The notes under the pieces: generated by a model | What the model was told of the DNA's origin: nothing | What the model saw: only the letters and a program-made list of their open reading frames with translations | Database searches by the model: none | DNA from: CAWAWP01 sp963841205 | GTDB taxonomy: Bacteria; Chloroflexota; Ktedonobacteria; Ktedonobacterales; JADMIN01 | NCBI GenBank assembly: GCA_963841205.1 | Contig: CAWJCH010000019.1 | Span: 124,001 to 188,000 of the forward strand | DNA length: 64,000 bases | Direction: 5' to 3' | Translations under genes and position numbers: made by a program | In this document: positions 17,771 to 26,838 of the stretch, one piece after another | Position numbering within the stretch: position 1 is the first letter of the stretch | Layout: each line of letters opens with the position of its first letter

Positions 17771-18727
17771 CTACGCGAATTCGGCTACGCGGGCGGCGCC
17801 AAGGAGCGCGGCGAACGGCTCAAGCGCGCCCCAGCGCAGCGCTGGCGGCGGCGCGAACGGCGCGACCAGCGCGACTACGCGTTCGCGAAGCTGGCCGATG
17901 AAGCCCTCGCCCGCCTCGACCAGCGGTCCACCGAGGATGACGACACTCGGCGCGGCAACCGCGACGACGTCGGCCAGCGCGACGGCCAGCGCGTCAAGCG
18001 CCTCCCCGACGACGGCGGCGGCGATGGGATCGCCCTGCTCGGCCAGCGCGACGACCTGCGAGGCGGTCATCGCCTCCGCTCGGCCGCCACTGATGCGCTG
18101 CATGACGGCGTGGCTCTCGTCGGAGTCCGAGGCGCGCCCGATCATCGTGCGCACAATGGACTGCGCCGAGGCGATCGGCTCCAGGTGACCATGCAGGCCG
18201 CAGGAGCATCGCGGCCCCTCGTCCCGAACGCGCAGATGCCCAATCTGCCCCTCGACGCCCTCAATCGCGCCGTCCACGACCAGCGCGGAGGTGATGGTCC
18301 GCGCGTTGGAGACATAGAGCACTCGCTGCCCTGGCGATGTCCCGAATCGCTCCGCCTCCGCGAGCGCGCCTGCCTCGGTGGCGGAGGCGACGGCGACGGG
18401 CGCTCCGATTGAAGCGGCCAGCGCGACGCGCAACGGATAGCCGTCCCAGGAAGCAGTCGCGCCAAGATGGCTGATAACCCCGCGCACCGCGTCCACGTGC
18501 CCCCACGCAGCGACGCCCACAGCCGAGACACGCTCGACGCCGGTATCGCGAAGCACCTCGCCGGCGAGCGACGCCAACGCGGCGATACAGTCGGCGGGAG
18601 TAGGCGGCGTGGAGAGCCGCGAATGCCAGCGACGAGCATCCGCCACCGCCGGGATGCAGGCGGCAAGGCGTGTCCCGCTATCCGCGATCTCCAATCCGAG
18701 CAGTATCCGCTTGGCTGGAAGCGTCAT
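17771..18727 (-). CDS. ROK family protein, probably catalytically inactive
   Basis: 318 residues with ROK sugar-kinase/regulator architecture but no HTH. The phosphate motif is altered (LEIADSGTR instead of the usual DIGGTK). The segment that should read NDANAAALAE is SATEAGALAE, so the catalytic Asp near residue 117 is missing. The zinc site keeps His164, Cys174 and Cys176, but the third Cys is His181 (CSCGLHGHLE). Sugar phosphorylation looks unlikely. It may bind a sugar or act as a regulator. No sugar-metabolism genes are adjacent. Confidence 0.8.
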   Translation of the reverse strand: MTLPAKRILLGLEIADSGTRLAACIPAVADARRWHSRLSTPPTPADCIAALASLAGEVLRDTGVERVSAVGVAAWGHVDAVRGVISHLGATASWDGYPLRVALAASIGAPVAVASATEAGALAEAERFGTSPGQRVLYVSNARTITSALVVDGAIEGVEGQIGHLRVRDEGPRCSCGLHGHLEPIASAQSIVRTMIGRASDSDESHAVMQRISGGRAEAMTASQVVALAEQGDPIAAAVVGEALDALAVALADVVAVAAPSVVILGGPLVEAGEGFIGQLRERVVALVAPFAPPPALRWGALEPFAALLGAARVAEFA

Positions 18728-18935
18728 GGGCGCGCCGTCCTCTTCTTCACTGGCGAAAGCTGCCCTGCGAAAGTGACACAGTCCGGCACGCAGAGCGAGT
18801 CGGGCGCCCCACCGTAGCGCCAGCGCAGAGGCTGACGTCTACCGTCCTCCAAACGATCACGCAGATCTTGGTATAGCATATGCGCCCGATGCGTACAATT
18901 TGAGTGTGAAGCAAGACAACCGCGCAGGAGGATGT

Positions 18936-19247
18936 ATGCCAGTGACGCCGAGCGGCGAAGACGCGCCACTCCCAGGCGACGTGAGCCGGTCGCTGGCCGA
19001 GCGCGGCGTCGAGGCGCAGGACGAGATTAGCCTGCGGCGCGAACTCGAGCGATGCGTGCCGGGATACAACCTCTTCCGCCTGACACCTGCGGCGACAAAG
19101 CGCTGGAAGTGCCGCTACCGGCTGCTGCTGGAAGCGGGCTACTTCGACGGCCAATCGGCGGCGGAGGCCTACGGTCGCGCGCTGCTTGCGGCACTCACGC
19201 CCGCGACCACGGACGCTCCAACGCCGCAAGAGCCTCCTCGGCGCTAG
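18936..19247 (+). CDS. Small hypothetical protein
   Basis: 103 residues from ATG 18936, with AGGAGGA ending 3 nt upstream. The N terminus is polar. The middle (ISLRRELERCVPGYNLFRL, then KCRYRLLLEAGYFDGQSAAEAYGRAL) is well ordered and helical, like a small DNA- or protein-binding domain, but no family is recognised. The last 15 residues are Pro/Thr rich. It is convergent with the IF2B-like gene and overlaps its 3' end by 53 nt. Confidence 0.6.
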   Translation: MPVTPSGEDAPLPGDVSRSLAERGVEAQDEISLRRELERCVPGYNLFRLTPAATKRWKCRYRLLLEAGYFDGQSAAEAYGRALLAALTPATTDAPTPQEPPRR

Positions 19248-20160
19248 CGGCCTCGCGGGCGATGTCATCGGACGAGAGCATGCCGCGTTCGCTGACGACC
19301 CCAGTGACGAGTCGCGCGGGCGTGAGCTCGAAGTACGGATTGCGAACGCTGATGCCGGGTATTGGCTCCGGGAGAATCTCGGCTAAGTCCATCTCCTCGA
19401 AGTGGAGCGGGAAATCGGGCGCGGCGATCTTTAACGTCTCGCAAGCGGCATAGCATGGTATCCCCGCCTCGCGAGCGGCGAGCGCCAGCGGATACGTGCC
19501 GACCTTGTTGACGACCGCTCCATCCGAGCGAATGCTGTCCGCGCCGACGAGCACGAGCGCGGCGCGCGACACGAAGGCGCCCATCGCCGCGTCGGCGAGC
19601 AGCGTGACGCGCCAACCAGCAGCGGCGAGGGCGCGCGCGGCGGCGATCCCCTCGGACCCCGGACGCGACTCGCAGATGAAGATCCCGCGTGCGGCCTTGG
19701 GGAGTTCGGCAAGAACGTCGAGCAAGGCGCGTTCGACGGTGCCAGAGCGGCTAAACGTGAAGACCGGACCTGTGAGCAAAGGTCGCAGCGCGTTGTGGAT
19801 CGCCCGCGCCCAAGCCTGCTCGCCATCCAGGATGCTCGTGGCTTCGTTGCGGAGGCGCTCGAGTGCAGCCTGCGGTTCGGCGGCGGAGATCGCGGCGGCC
19901 CAGACGCGGGTGACGGTGTTGGCGACGGCGGCCATGCTGGGGCGCGCGCCGGCGAAGTCTCGCCCGGCGTTGTGGAGAACGGCGAGTTGTCGAAGACGCG
20001 TCTCATCCGAGGCATCGGGCAACACAACCGCCGCATCTCGCAGGGCCGTGGCGACGAGACGAGCGAGCCAGCTCGCGCCGTGGTCGCGGTCCGCACGCAG
20101 CGTTCGGAGGGTATCATCCAGCGCCCGGCCGATTGCGTCAACCTCGTCGGGCTGGCTCAT
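19195..20160 (-). CDS. IF-2B/eIF2B-alpha-like protein (MtnA/ribose-1,5-bisphosphate isomerase superfamily)
   Basis: 321 residues. The C-terminal Rossmann-like half has the family signatures FTFSRSGTVERALL, CESRPGSEG, VLVGADSIRSDGAVVNKVGT and PLALAAREAGIP. The N-terminal 110 residues are helical. Bacterial members include methylthioribose-1-phosphate isomerase and ribose-1,5-bisphosphate isomerase; this sequence is too divergent to assign. Its start overlaps the NUDIX gene stop by 4 nt (ATGA), implying coupled translation and perhaps joint work on a phosphorylated sugar or nucleotide. Confidence 0.8.
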   Translation of the reverse strand: MSQPDEVDAIGRALDDTLRTLRADRDHGASWLARLVATALRDAAVVLPDASDETRLRQLAVLHNAGRDFAGARPSMAAVANTVTRVWAAAISAAEPQAALERLRNEATSILDGEQAWARAIHNALRPLLTGPVFTFSRSGTVERALLDVLAELPKAARGIFICESRPGSEGIAAARALAAAGWRVTLLADAAMGAFVSRAALVLVGADSIRSDGAVVNKVGTYPLALAAREAGIPCYAACETLKIAAPDFPLHFEEMDLAEILPEPIPGISVRNPYFELTPARLVTGVVSERGMLSSDDIAREAASAEEALAALERPWSRA

Positions 20161-20606
20161 GGCGGCGTTCGGTCCGGCGGGTAGACTGTGGCGAGCGCCT
20201 CGGCAAGCTTAGGGACGGTCGCGAGCTGTGCGATGGAAGCTGGCGCGATCCACTGGTGCTCTGAAGCCTCCCAGTCCGTCTGGATGCGGTCGGGCGCCAG
20301 CACCTCGAAGAGGTACGGATGGACGACCCAATGGCGCCCCAACGATTCGTCATCGACGCGGACGACCTGGCCGGTTCGCAGCAGCTTGACGTCATCCGCG
20401 GTCAGCGACGTCTCTTCGCGTATTTCCGTATAGGCCTGTTCGAGTGGGGAGACGCCTGGCTCGACGAAACCGCTGACCCCCGCCCAGTCGCCCTGATACG
20501 AGCCGACGCGCTGACTCCGCCGCACCAGCAAGATCTCCTCTGAGCCCCGATCACGGCGGATGAGGAAATTGGTGACGACATGCGTTTCTTCGGTCGAATG
20601 AGCCAT
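20157..20606 (-). CDS. NUDIX hydrolase
   Basis: 149 residues. The NUDIX box is recognisable as GFVEPGVSPLEQAYTEIREE, with the metal-binding Glu pair intact. Some consensus positions differ: the first box Glu is Val, the Arg is Thr and the late Gly is Ser. N-terminal NFLIRRDRGSEEILLVRRS is the usual first strand. It probably hydrolyses a nucleoside diphosphate linked to another moiety. It overlaps the IF2B-like gene by 4 nt and starts 24 nt downstream of the glycosyltransferase stop. Confidence 0.85.
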   Translation of the reverse strand: MAHSTEETHVVTNFLIRRDRGSEEILLVRRSQRVGSYQGDWAGVSGFVEPGVSPLEQAYTEIREETSLTADDVKLLRTGQVVRVDDESLGRHWVVHPYLFEVLAPDRIQTDWEASEHQWIAPASIAQLATVPKLAEALATVYPPDRTPP

Positions 20607-20630
20607 GGTCTGCGCTCCTGCTGGCGTGCA

Positions 20631-21761
20631 TTACGCCCCGGCGGCGTGATACACCGCGAGATGGGCGCGGGCGGCGGCGTCCCAGTTGAAGAGCGTTGCA
20701 TGCTCCAGGCCACGGACCCGGAGCGTCGCGCGCAGGGCATCATCGCCGACTATCCGGATCAACGCCTGGGCCAGCGCACCCTGGTCGGTGGGGGGCACGA
20801 GCAGTGCGGCGTCACCAGCGACCTCGGGCAGAGATCCCCCGGTGCTGCAGACCACCGGCGTGCCACAGGCCATCGCCTCGACCACGGGAATGCCAAATCC
20901 CTCATAGATCGAGGGCATCGCCACGGCGGAGGCGGCGTGATAGAGCGTCGGAAGCTCACCTTCTGGCAGGTAGTCGAGGAACTTCACGCTCTCGCGAAGC
21001 CCGAGCGTCTCGACAGCCCTATAGACGCCCTCATAGAGCCAGCCGGGCTTGCCGGCGATCACCAGGCGCTGCGGTCCAGCGGGATCGCGTCGCGCGGCGG
21101 CAAAGGCGCGGATCAGCATCTCGTAGTTCTTGCGCGGCTCGATGGTGCCCACCGCAAGGACGAACGGCTGATAGAGGCCGTACTTCGCCGTGAGCGCAGC
21201 GACGGCCGCATCATCCACCTGCGACGTGAAGCTGGGCGAGATGCCGAGGTGGATCACGTCGATTTTCTCGCGCGGCACGCCCAGCCGCTCGTGGAGATCG
21301 TCCGCGGTGTTCTGCGAGACGGCGATCACTCGGTCCGCAGAGTGGACGGCGCGCGGCACGACGGCTTTGAGGTAGCTCACCAGGCTGGGCACCGCGCACT
21401 CGGGATTCGTCAGGAAGGCAAGGTCGTGAACCGTGACGACGCGACGGGCGCGCAGCGCCGGCGGCAGGATGAAGTCAGGTCCGTGGAAGACGCGCATCCC
21501 TCCGGCGAAAAGCTCAACCGGGACAGGCGCGCGGAGCCGCTGCCACAAGATCGTGGCGTTGCGGTTGCCGAGAGGTACGACGCGCGCGTGGAAGTGTGGC
21601 CCTTCGGGGATGGGGCGATCTTTCGTGGGGCGCTCGGCGGAGAAGAGGGTGAACTCGTCCGGCGCGTCGAGGCGCATGAGGGCATTGACGAGGTCGCGGG
21701 TATAGCGCGCGATGCCGGCGGACTGCGCGATCGCGGGCGTGAAGTCGATGCCGATACGCAT
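20631..21761 (-). CDS. Glycosyltransferase family 4 (GT-B)
   Basis: 376 residues. N-terminal domain: MRIGIDFTPAIAQSAGIARY, with the acceptor-side VVTVHDLAFLTNPE. C-terminal domain: FVLAVGTIEPRKNYEML, VIAGKPGW, and the donor-binding EX7E motif in YEGFGIPVVEAMACG. These mark a retaining GT4 mannosyl- or glucosyltransferase acting on polysaccharide or glycolipid at the inner membrane. No other glycan genes are nearby. A TATACT at 21813-21818 (minus) could be its -10 box. Confidence 0.9.
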   Translation of the reverse strand: MRIGIDFTPAIAQSAGIARYTRDLVNALMRLDAPDEFTLFSAERPTKDRPIPEGPHFHARVVPLGNRNATILWQRLRAPVPVELFAGGMRVFHGPDFILPPALRARRVVTVHDLAFLTNPECAVPSLVSYLKAVVPRAVHSADRVIAVSQNTADDLHERLGVPREKIDVIHLGISPSFTSQVDDAAVAALTAKYGLYQPFVLAVGTIEPRKNYEMLIRAFAAARRDPAGPQRLVIAGKPGWLYEGVYRAVETLGLRESVKFLDYLPEGELPTLYHAASAVAMPSIYEGFGIPVVEAMACGTPVVCSTGGSLPEVAGDAALLVPPTDQGALAQALIRIVGDDALRATLRVRGLEHATLFNWDAAARAHLAVYHAAGA

Positions 21762-21881
21762 ACGTGCCTCTCGATAACCAGCGCGCTGATCTGATGTGCT
21801 CGTGACGCGCCGAGTATAGCATGGGGAGGCGCAACAGGCGAAGGCCGCTTTGGTTTGCGGCCTTCTACGCGATGATGAGCG

Positions 21882-24392
21882 CTACGCGACGTGGGGGCCA
21901 TCGAGGCGCGGTGTATCATCCGGCCGGACGAAGACGGTGGAGGCGGCGGTGAAGACCAGGCCGCCGCGTTCCGCAAGGTCAATGGTGACACACTCGCCCG
22001 GCTTGACGAGACGACGCAGCAGTCCCTCGGCGAGGCGATCTTCGACGAGGCGCTGCACCGTGCGGCGGAGCGGACGCGCGCCGAACTCGCGATCGTAGCC
22101 GGCGTCTGCGAGGTAGGTTTTCGCGGCCTCCGTGACGCGGAGATCGACTAATTGTTCGCTGAGACGAGCCTGTGTCTGCGCGAGCATGAGATCGAGGATC
22201 GCGCCGACCTCGGCACGACCGAGCGCGGAGAAGTAGATCACGTCGTCCACGCGGTTGAGAAACTCCGGGCGGAAGAGCTCGCGCAGCTTCGGCTGGAGCA
22301 AGGTGCGCACGCGCTCGCGGTCGGCGCGCTCAACGTCCTCCAGGGGGCGGTTGCCTTGCGTGAAGCCGAAATCGCCGCGATTGCCCAGCAGCTCGGCGCC
22401 CACATTGGAGGTCATAATCACGAGCGTGTTCTTGAAGTCGACCTCGCGGCCCTTCGCATCGGAGAGGTGGCCGTCTTCGAGCACCTGCAGCAACATGTCG
22501 AAGACCTTCGGGTGCGCCTTTTCGACCTCGTCGAAGAGGACGACGCTGTACGGGCGGCGCTTGACTGCCTCGGTCAGTTGTCCGGCCTGGTCGTAGCCGA
22601 CGTAGCCTGGAGGGGCACCGACGAGGCGCGCGGCGTTGTGGTGCTCCATGAACTCGGACATGTCGATCTTGATCAGCGCGTCCTCGCTGCCGAAGAGCGA
22701 CGCGGCAAGCGCACGGGCGAGCTCCGTCTTGCCGACGCCGGTCGGACCGACAAAGATGAACGAGCCGATCGGCCGTCGGGGGTCGCGGATCGAGGCGCGC
22801 GAGCGGCGCACCGCCGAGGCCACCGCGCCGACCGCGTCATTCTGCCCAATCACGCGCTGGTGCAGCTCGCCCTCCAACCCCAACAGACGCTCGGATTCTT
22901 CGAGAGTGAGGCGTAGCGCGGGGATGCCGGTCCAGAGGACGACGACCTCCGCGATCTCGTGCTCGCCCAGCAGCGGCATTTGCTCGATACGCTGACGCGA
23001 CCATTCCGCCTCGCGCTCCATAATCTTCGTACGGACGGCGAGCTCGCGGTCGCGCAGGGCGGAGGCGCGCTCGAAGCTGCGCACGCTGATGGCGGCGTCC
23101 TTCTGATCCTGCAACTCGTTGAGACGCTCACGCAGCGTGCGAACCTCATTCGGGACGGCGGAGCGCGCGACGCGCAGGCGAGCCGCGGCTTCGTCGACAA
23201 GGTCAATGGCCTTGTCGGGCAAGAAGCGGCTCGAGATGTAGCGCTCGGAGAGATGCACGGCGGCCACGATGGCCTCGTCGGAGATGCGCACCTGGTGGAA
23301 GGCCTCATAGCGCGAACGCAGCACGCGCAGGATCTGGATCGATTCCTCGGCCGTCGCCTCACGCACTTTGACCGGCTGGAAGCGCCGTTCGAGGGCGGGG
23401 TCTTTCTCGATACTCTTGTGGTAATCCTCCATCGTCGTGGCGCCGATGCATTGGAACTCGCCCCGCGCCAGCATCGGCTTGAGCAGGTTGCCAGCGTCGA
23501 TGGATCCCTCGGCGACTCCGGCGCCGACCAGCGCCTGCAGCTCGTCCACGAAGAGGATTACGTTCTTGGCGTCCACGATCTCGTCGAGGATCTTCTTCAG
23601 ACGCTCCTCGAAGTCGCCGCGATATTTGGTGCCGACGGTCAACAGGCCGACGTCTAGCGAGACGATGCGTTTGTCGCGTAGGGCGTCCGGAACCTGGCCG
23701 TTGACGATGCGCTGCGCGAGCCCCTCGGCGATGGCCGTCTTGCCGACACCGGCGTCGCCGACGAGGACCGGATTGTTCTTGGCGCGACGTGAGAGCACCT
23801 GCATGGTGCGTTCGATCTCCTCCTCGCGACCCACGATGGGATCGAGTTGATCCGCGAGGGCGGCGGAGGTGAGATCGCGGCTGACGGTATTGAGCGTGGG
23901 TGTCATGGCGTAACGCGCCTGGTGCTCGATACCGAAGGCCTCGGTGACTCGCCCGTGACGGCGTGCGCTGGCCACCAACACCTCGACTCGCTCCAGCGTG
24001 ATGCCGAAGCTATGCAAGACTCCGGCGGCGATGCCCGCGCCCTCGCGGAGCAGGCCCAGCAGCAGGTGGTCGGTGCCGACCTCGACGGTGCCGTGATCCT
24101 TCGCCTCTTGTTCAGCGAGATCGAGCGTCTGCCGAGCGGACGCACTGAGGACGGGCTCAACCGTCAGTGGGCGCCCCCCCTTGCCGATGACGAAATCGAG
24201 TGCCTGGCGCACCTTAACGGGATGAACTCCCAGTGTGCCGAGGATCCCGTGGATCACCGGGTCGTCGGAGTCAAGCATGCCGTAGAGCAGGTGCTCGGTG
24301 TCGATGATCTTATGGTTGAGGCGCAGCGCAATCTCGCGGGCCTGTGCCAGCGACTTGCGCGCATCGTTGCTGTAGCGATCAAACCGACTCAC
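21882..24392 (-). CDS. clpC: ATP-dependent Clp protease ATP-binding subunit ClpC
   Basis: 836 residues from GTG 24392, preceded by GAGAGGA. Two Clp-N repeats (FDRYSNDARKSLAQAREIAL, HKIIDTEHLLYGML) come first. Two AAA+ modules follow, with Walker A motifs GDAGVGKT and GPTGVGKT. Between them a UVR-like coiled coil (LNELQDQKDAAISVRSFERA) distinguishes ClpC from ClpB/ClpA. The C-terminal D2-small domain ends EFGARPLRRTVQRLVED. ClpC unfolds substrates for ClpP and, with adaptors, controls stress regulators. No mcsA/mcsB/ctsR is adjacent. Confidence 0.96.
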   Translation of the reverse strand: MSRFDRYSNDARKSLAQAREIALRLNHKIIDTEHLLYGMLDSDDPVIHGILGTLGVHPVKVRQALDFVIGKGGRPLTVEPVLSASARQTLDLAEQEAKDHGTVEVGTDHLLLGLLREGAGIAAGVLHSFGITLERVEVLVASARRHGRVTEAFGIEHQARYAMTPTLNTVSRDLTSAALADQLDPIVGREEEIERTMQVLSRRAKNNPVLVGDAGVGKTAIAEGLAQRIVNGQVPDALRDKRIVSLDVGLLTVGTKYRGDFEERLKKILDEIVDAKNVILFVDELQALVGAGVAEGSIDAGNLLKPMLARGEFQCIGATTMEDYHKSIEKDPALERRFQPVKVREATAEESIQILRVLRSRYEAFHQVRISDEAIVAAVHLSERYISSRFLPDKAIDLVDEAAARLRVARSAVPNEVRTLRERLNELQDQKDAAISVRSFERASALRDRELAVRTKIMEREAEWSRQRIEQMPLLGEHEIAEVVVLWTGIPALRLTLEESERLLGLEGELHQRVIGQNDAVGAVASAVRRSRASIRDPRRPIGSFIFVGPTGVGKTELARALAASLFGSEDALIKIDMSEFMEHHNAARLVGAPPGYVGYDQAGQLTEAVKRRPYSVVLFDEVEKAHPKVFDMLLQVLEDGHLSDAKGREVDFKNTLVIMTSNVGAELLGNRGDFGFTQGNRPLEDVERADRERVRTLLQPKLRELFRPEFLNRVDDVIYFSALGRAEVGAILDLMLAQTQARLSEQLVDLRVTEAAKTYLADAGYDREFGARPLRRTVQRLVEDRLAEGLLRRLVKPGECVTIDLAERGGLVFTAASTVFVRPDDTPRLDGPHVA

Positions 24393-24632
24393 GGCGTCCT
24401 CTCCCTCTGCACACGCCGGGCATCCTTGAAGCCTTGGGCGCAGACCATCATCCGCCTCTTCTCCCAAGAGAAAAGCAATGTACATGCCAGACCGCACGGG
24501 AAGGCGGCGTCGGGGTTACGGGCATATGGAGCGCGCGAGTGGCGGCGGCTGGCACTCTTCCTGCACGAACCCGGACAACAGTTAACTCAGTGACATGGCC
24601 GATGATCGACGTAAAGGAAAGCGGGAAGCTGC

Positions 24633-25655
24633 ATGCCGAAGACGCGGATCGGTTGGAAGGCGGGACCCGAACAGTTCTCGCCGCAGGAACTCCTCGAATG
24701 CGCGGTGGTCGCGGAGGATGCCGGCTTCGAGACGATCGACGTGAGCGACCATTTTCATCCATGGAGCGAAGTGGGGGAGGCGTGCTTCACGTGGACCTGG
24801 CTCGGGGCAGCCGCGGCTCGCACGCGCAGCATCCGTATGGGACCCGGCGTGACGTGCCCGATCCTGCGCTACCACCCCTCGGTTATCGCGCAAGCGGCTG
24901 CCACCGTCGGCGTGCTAGCGCCGGGTCGCGCCTATCTCGCCGTCGGCACCGGCGAGGCGCTGAATGATTACGCCTCGACCGGCGAGTGGCCTAGTTACAC
25001 CGAGCGACAGGCGCGCCTCGAAGAGGCGATCGACTTGATCCGGCAACTTTGGTCGGGCGACGAGGTGACATTCGAAGGGCAGTATTACCGGACGCAGAGC
25101 GCCAAGCTCTTCACGCGACCCGACCAGCCGATTCCGCTCTACGTCTCGTCCATCGTGCCGCAGAGCGCGTCGTTCGCGGGGCGTGTCGGCGATGGGCTGA
25201 TCACCGTTGGCGGGCAAGAGCCCGAGGTCTACAAGCGGCTTATCGCGCAGTTCGAGGAGGGCGCGCGCGCGGCGGGGAAAGACGTGCCGACGATGCCGCG
25301 CGCCATCGAGCTAAACTTCGAATACGTCGAGCGACCAGAGGACGAGGACGCGGCGATCCAAAACCACCTCAAGTATTGGGCCGGTGCGTACGTACCAGCA
25401 CTCTACGACCAGAAGATCTATACGCCGGCGATGGCCGCACAGAACGGAGCGGTGGTCGGCCCAGATACTCTGCGCAAGAAGGGCTGCATTTCGGCGGATC
25501 CCGAGCAGCATGCGCGCTTCATCCAACGGCACATCGACCTCGGCTTCACGGAGATCTACGTCCATTCGGCGGCGCAGGATCAGCGGGGCTTCCTGCGCCG
25601 CTTCGGCCGGGATGTGTTGCCGCGAGTGCGCGAAGGGGTGCACGCGGCGGCGTGA
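24633..25655 (+). CDS. F420-dependent LLM-class oxidoreductase (G6PDH-like subfamily)
   Basis: 340 residues. Luciferase-like TIM barrel: IGWKAGPEQFSPQELLECA, DVSDHFHPWSE, GPGVTCPILRYHPSVIAQ and GRAYLAVGTGEALNDYA. These closely follow the F420-dependent glucose-6-phosphate dehydrogenase group, including the substrate-phosphate region PQSASFAGRVGDGLIT. It probably transfers hydride between F420 and an alcohol or sugar phosphate. Together with the frameshifted F420-type reductase gene at 48.6-49.0 kb it suggests that the organism makes F420. It stands alone, divergent from clpC. Confidence 0.87.
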   Translation: MPKTRIGWKAGPEQFSPQELLECAVVAEDAGFETIDVSDHFHPWSEVGEACFTWTWLGAAAARTRSIRMGPGVTCPILRYHPSVIAQAAATVGVLAPGRAYLAVGTGEALNDYASTGEWPSYTERQARLEEAIDLIRQLWSGDEVTFEGQYYRTQSAKLFTRPDQPIPLYVSSIVPQSASFAGRVGDGLITVGGQEPEVYKRLIAQFEEGARAAGKDVPTMPRAIELNFEYVERPEDEDAAIQNHLKYWAGAYVPALYDQKIYTPAMAAQNGAVVGPDTLRKKGCISADPEQHARFIQRHIDLGFTEIYVHSAAQDQRGFLRRFGRDVLPRVREGVHAAA

Positions 25656-25663
25656 CGCGACCT

Positions 25664-25690
25664 CACCCCTACCCCACCCCCGCGAGGGAA
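25664..25690. repeat. Degenerate C-rich REP-like sequence
   Basis: Runs of CCCC with CGCGAGGGAA directly after the F420 oxidoreductase gene. It resembles half of the repeat at 14173. It marks the edge of the lower-GC segment. Confidence 0.35.
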
Positions 25691-25698
25691 CGAGGCAT

Positions 25699-25860
25699 GG
25701 CTTCAGCGTGCTGGCGAAGCGTTGGGTTGTCGAACGCACATGTTCGTGGCTCTCGGCCAACCGCCGGATGAGCAAGTACTATGAGCGTGAAGTTCAGCCG
25801 AGCGAAACGCTGATCGAGCTCGTGGCGGCGCGCTTGGTACTCCGTCGGCTGGCCAGGCAG
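25699..25860 (+). pseudogene. IS5-family transposase remnant (C-terminal scrap)
   Basis: An open stretch encodes VLAKRWVVERTCSWLSANRR, then MSKYYEREVQPSETLIELVA and ending RLVLRRLARQ. This is the conserved C terminus of IS5-type DDE transposases (RWVVERTFAWL...RRL.K.YE). No start, catalytic core or inverted repeats remain. It marks the left edge of a segment of foreign-looking composition. Confidence 0.75.
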
Positions 25861-25954
25861 AGGATGTCTACTGCCCAACGCCAGGCGCGACCTCGGTCGC
25901 CCACTTCACGCCTCAGAGGAGCCCGGTATTGGGAAGATGGTGCCAAGCACGCTG

Positions 25955-26809
25955 TTAGCCTCCGAGGAAGTTGCGGATCGCCGTCGCGATTTCTTCAGCG
26001 TGGGTTTCCAACGCGAAGTGCCCGGTGTCAACGAACTGCACCACGGCATTAGGCAGATCACGCCTGAAAGCTTCAGCTCCTGCGGGAAGGAAGAATGGAT
26101 CGTGCTTGCCCCACACAGCAAGGAACGGAGGCTCGTGGGTGCGGAAATACTGCTGGAAGGTAGGATAGAGCGCGACGTTGCTCTGATAGTCTCCGAGGAG
26201 GTCCAACTGCACTTCGTCGGCACCGGGCCGAGCGAGATAGAAGGTATCGAGCGCGATCCCATCGGGCGACACCGCGGCTTCATCAGGAACGCCGTGGAGG
26301 TACTGCCAGCGCGTCATTTGGGGGGTCAGGAATTGACGTAGCGCTACCCGATTGGCCTGGGAGGCATCCTGCCAATAGGCCCGAATGGGATTCCATCCAT
26401 CGCTTAGACCCTCCTCATAGGCGTTGCCGTTTTGCGAGATGATCGCCATGATGCGTTCGGGGTGCTTCACCGCCAGCCGGAAGCCCGTTGGAGCTCCATA
26501 GTCGAAGACATAGACGGCGAAGCGGCCGAAGCTGACCACCTCGGTAAAGCGGTCGATGACACTGGCAAGGTTGTCGAAGGTGTAGGTGAACTCGCTCCGT
26601 GCTGGCATGTCGGTCTGACCAAATCCAGGCAAATCGGGCGCGATGAGGTGGAAGCGGTCGGCCAGGAGAGGAATCAGGCCGCGAAACATGTGCCCCGCGG
26701 TCGGGAAGCCGTGGAGCAACAAAAGCTTTGGAGCCGTCGCGGCGCCAGCCGCACGATAGAACACCCTGAGGCCGTTGACGTCGGCCATACGATACGTAAT
26801 CGCAGACAT
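25955..26809 (-). CDS. Alpha/beta hydrolase (haloalkane dehalogenase/epoxide hydrolase-like)
   Basis: 284 residues from ATG 26809 (GGGAG 6 nt upstream). An in-frame ATG at 26839 overlaps the upstream stop as TAATG and is a real alternative. Motifs: LLLHGFPTAGHMFRGL, DLPGFGQTD, the nucleophile elbow VFDYGAPTGF with Asp103, and the terminal DTGHFALETH with the catalytic His. An Asp nucleophile points to dehalogenase or epoxide hydrolase activity. It is paired with a second hydrolase-fold gene directly upstream, inside the lower-GC segment. Confidence 0.87.
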   Translation of the reverse strand: MSAITYRMADVNGLRVFYRAAGAATAPKLLLLHGFPTAGHMFRGLIPLLADRFHLIAPDLPGFGQTDMPARSEFTYTFDNLASVIDRFTEVVSFGRFAVYVFDYGAPTGFRLAVKHPERIMAIISQNGNAYEEGLSDGWNPIRAYWQDASQANRVALRQFLTPQMTRWQYLHGVPDEAAVSPDGIALDTFYLARPGADEVQLDLLGDYQSNVALYPTFQQYFRTHEPPFLAVWGKHDPFFLPAGAEAFRRDLPNAVVQFVDTGHFALETHAEEIATAIRNFLGG

Positions 26810-26838
26810 GGCTGTCTCCCGTCTGAATCGAACGGTCA

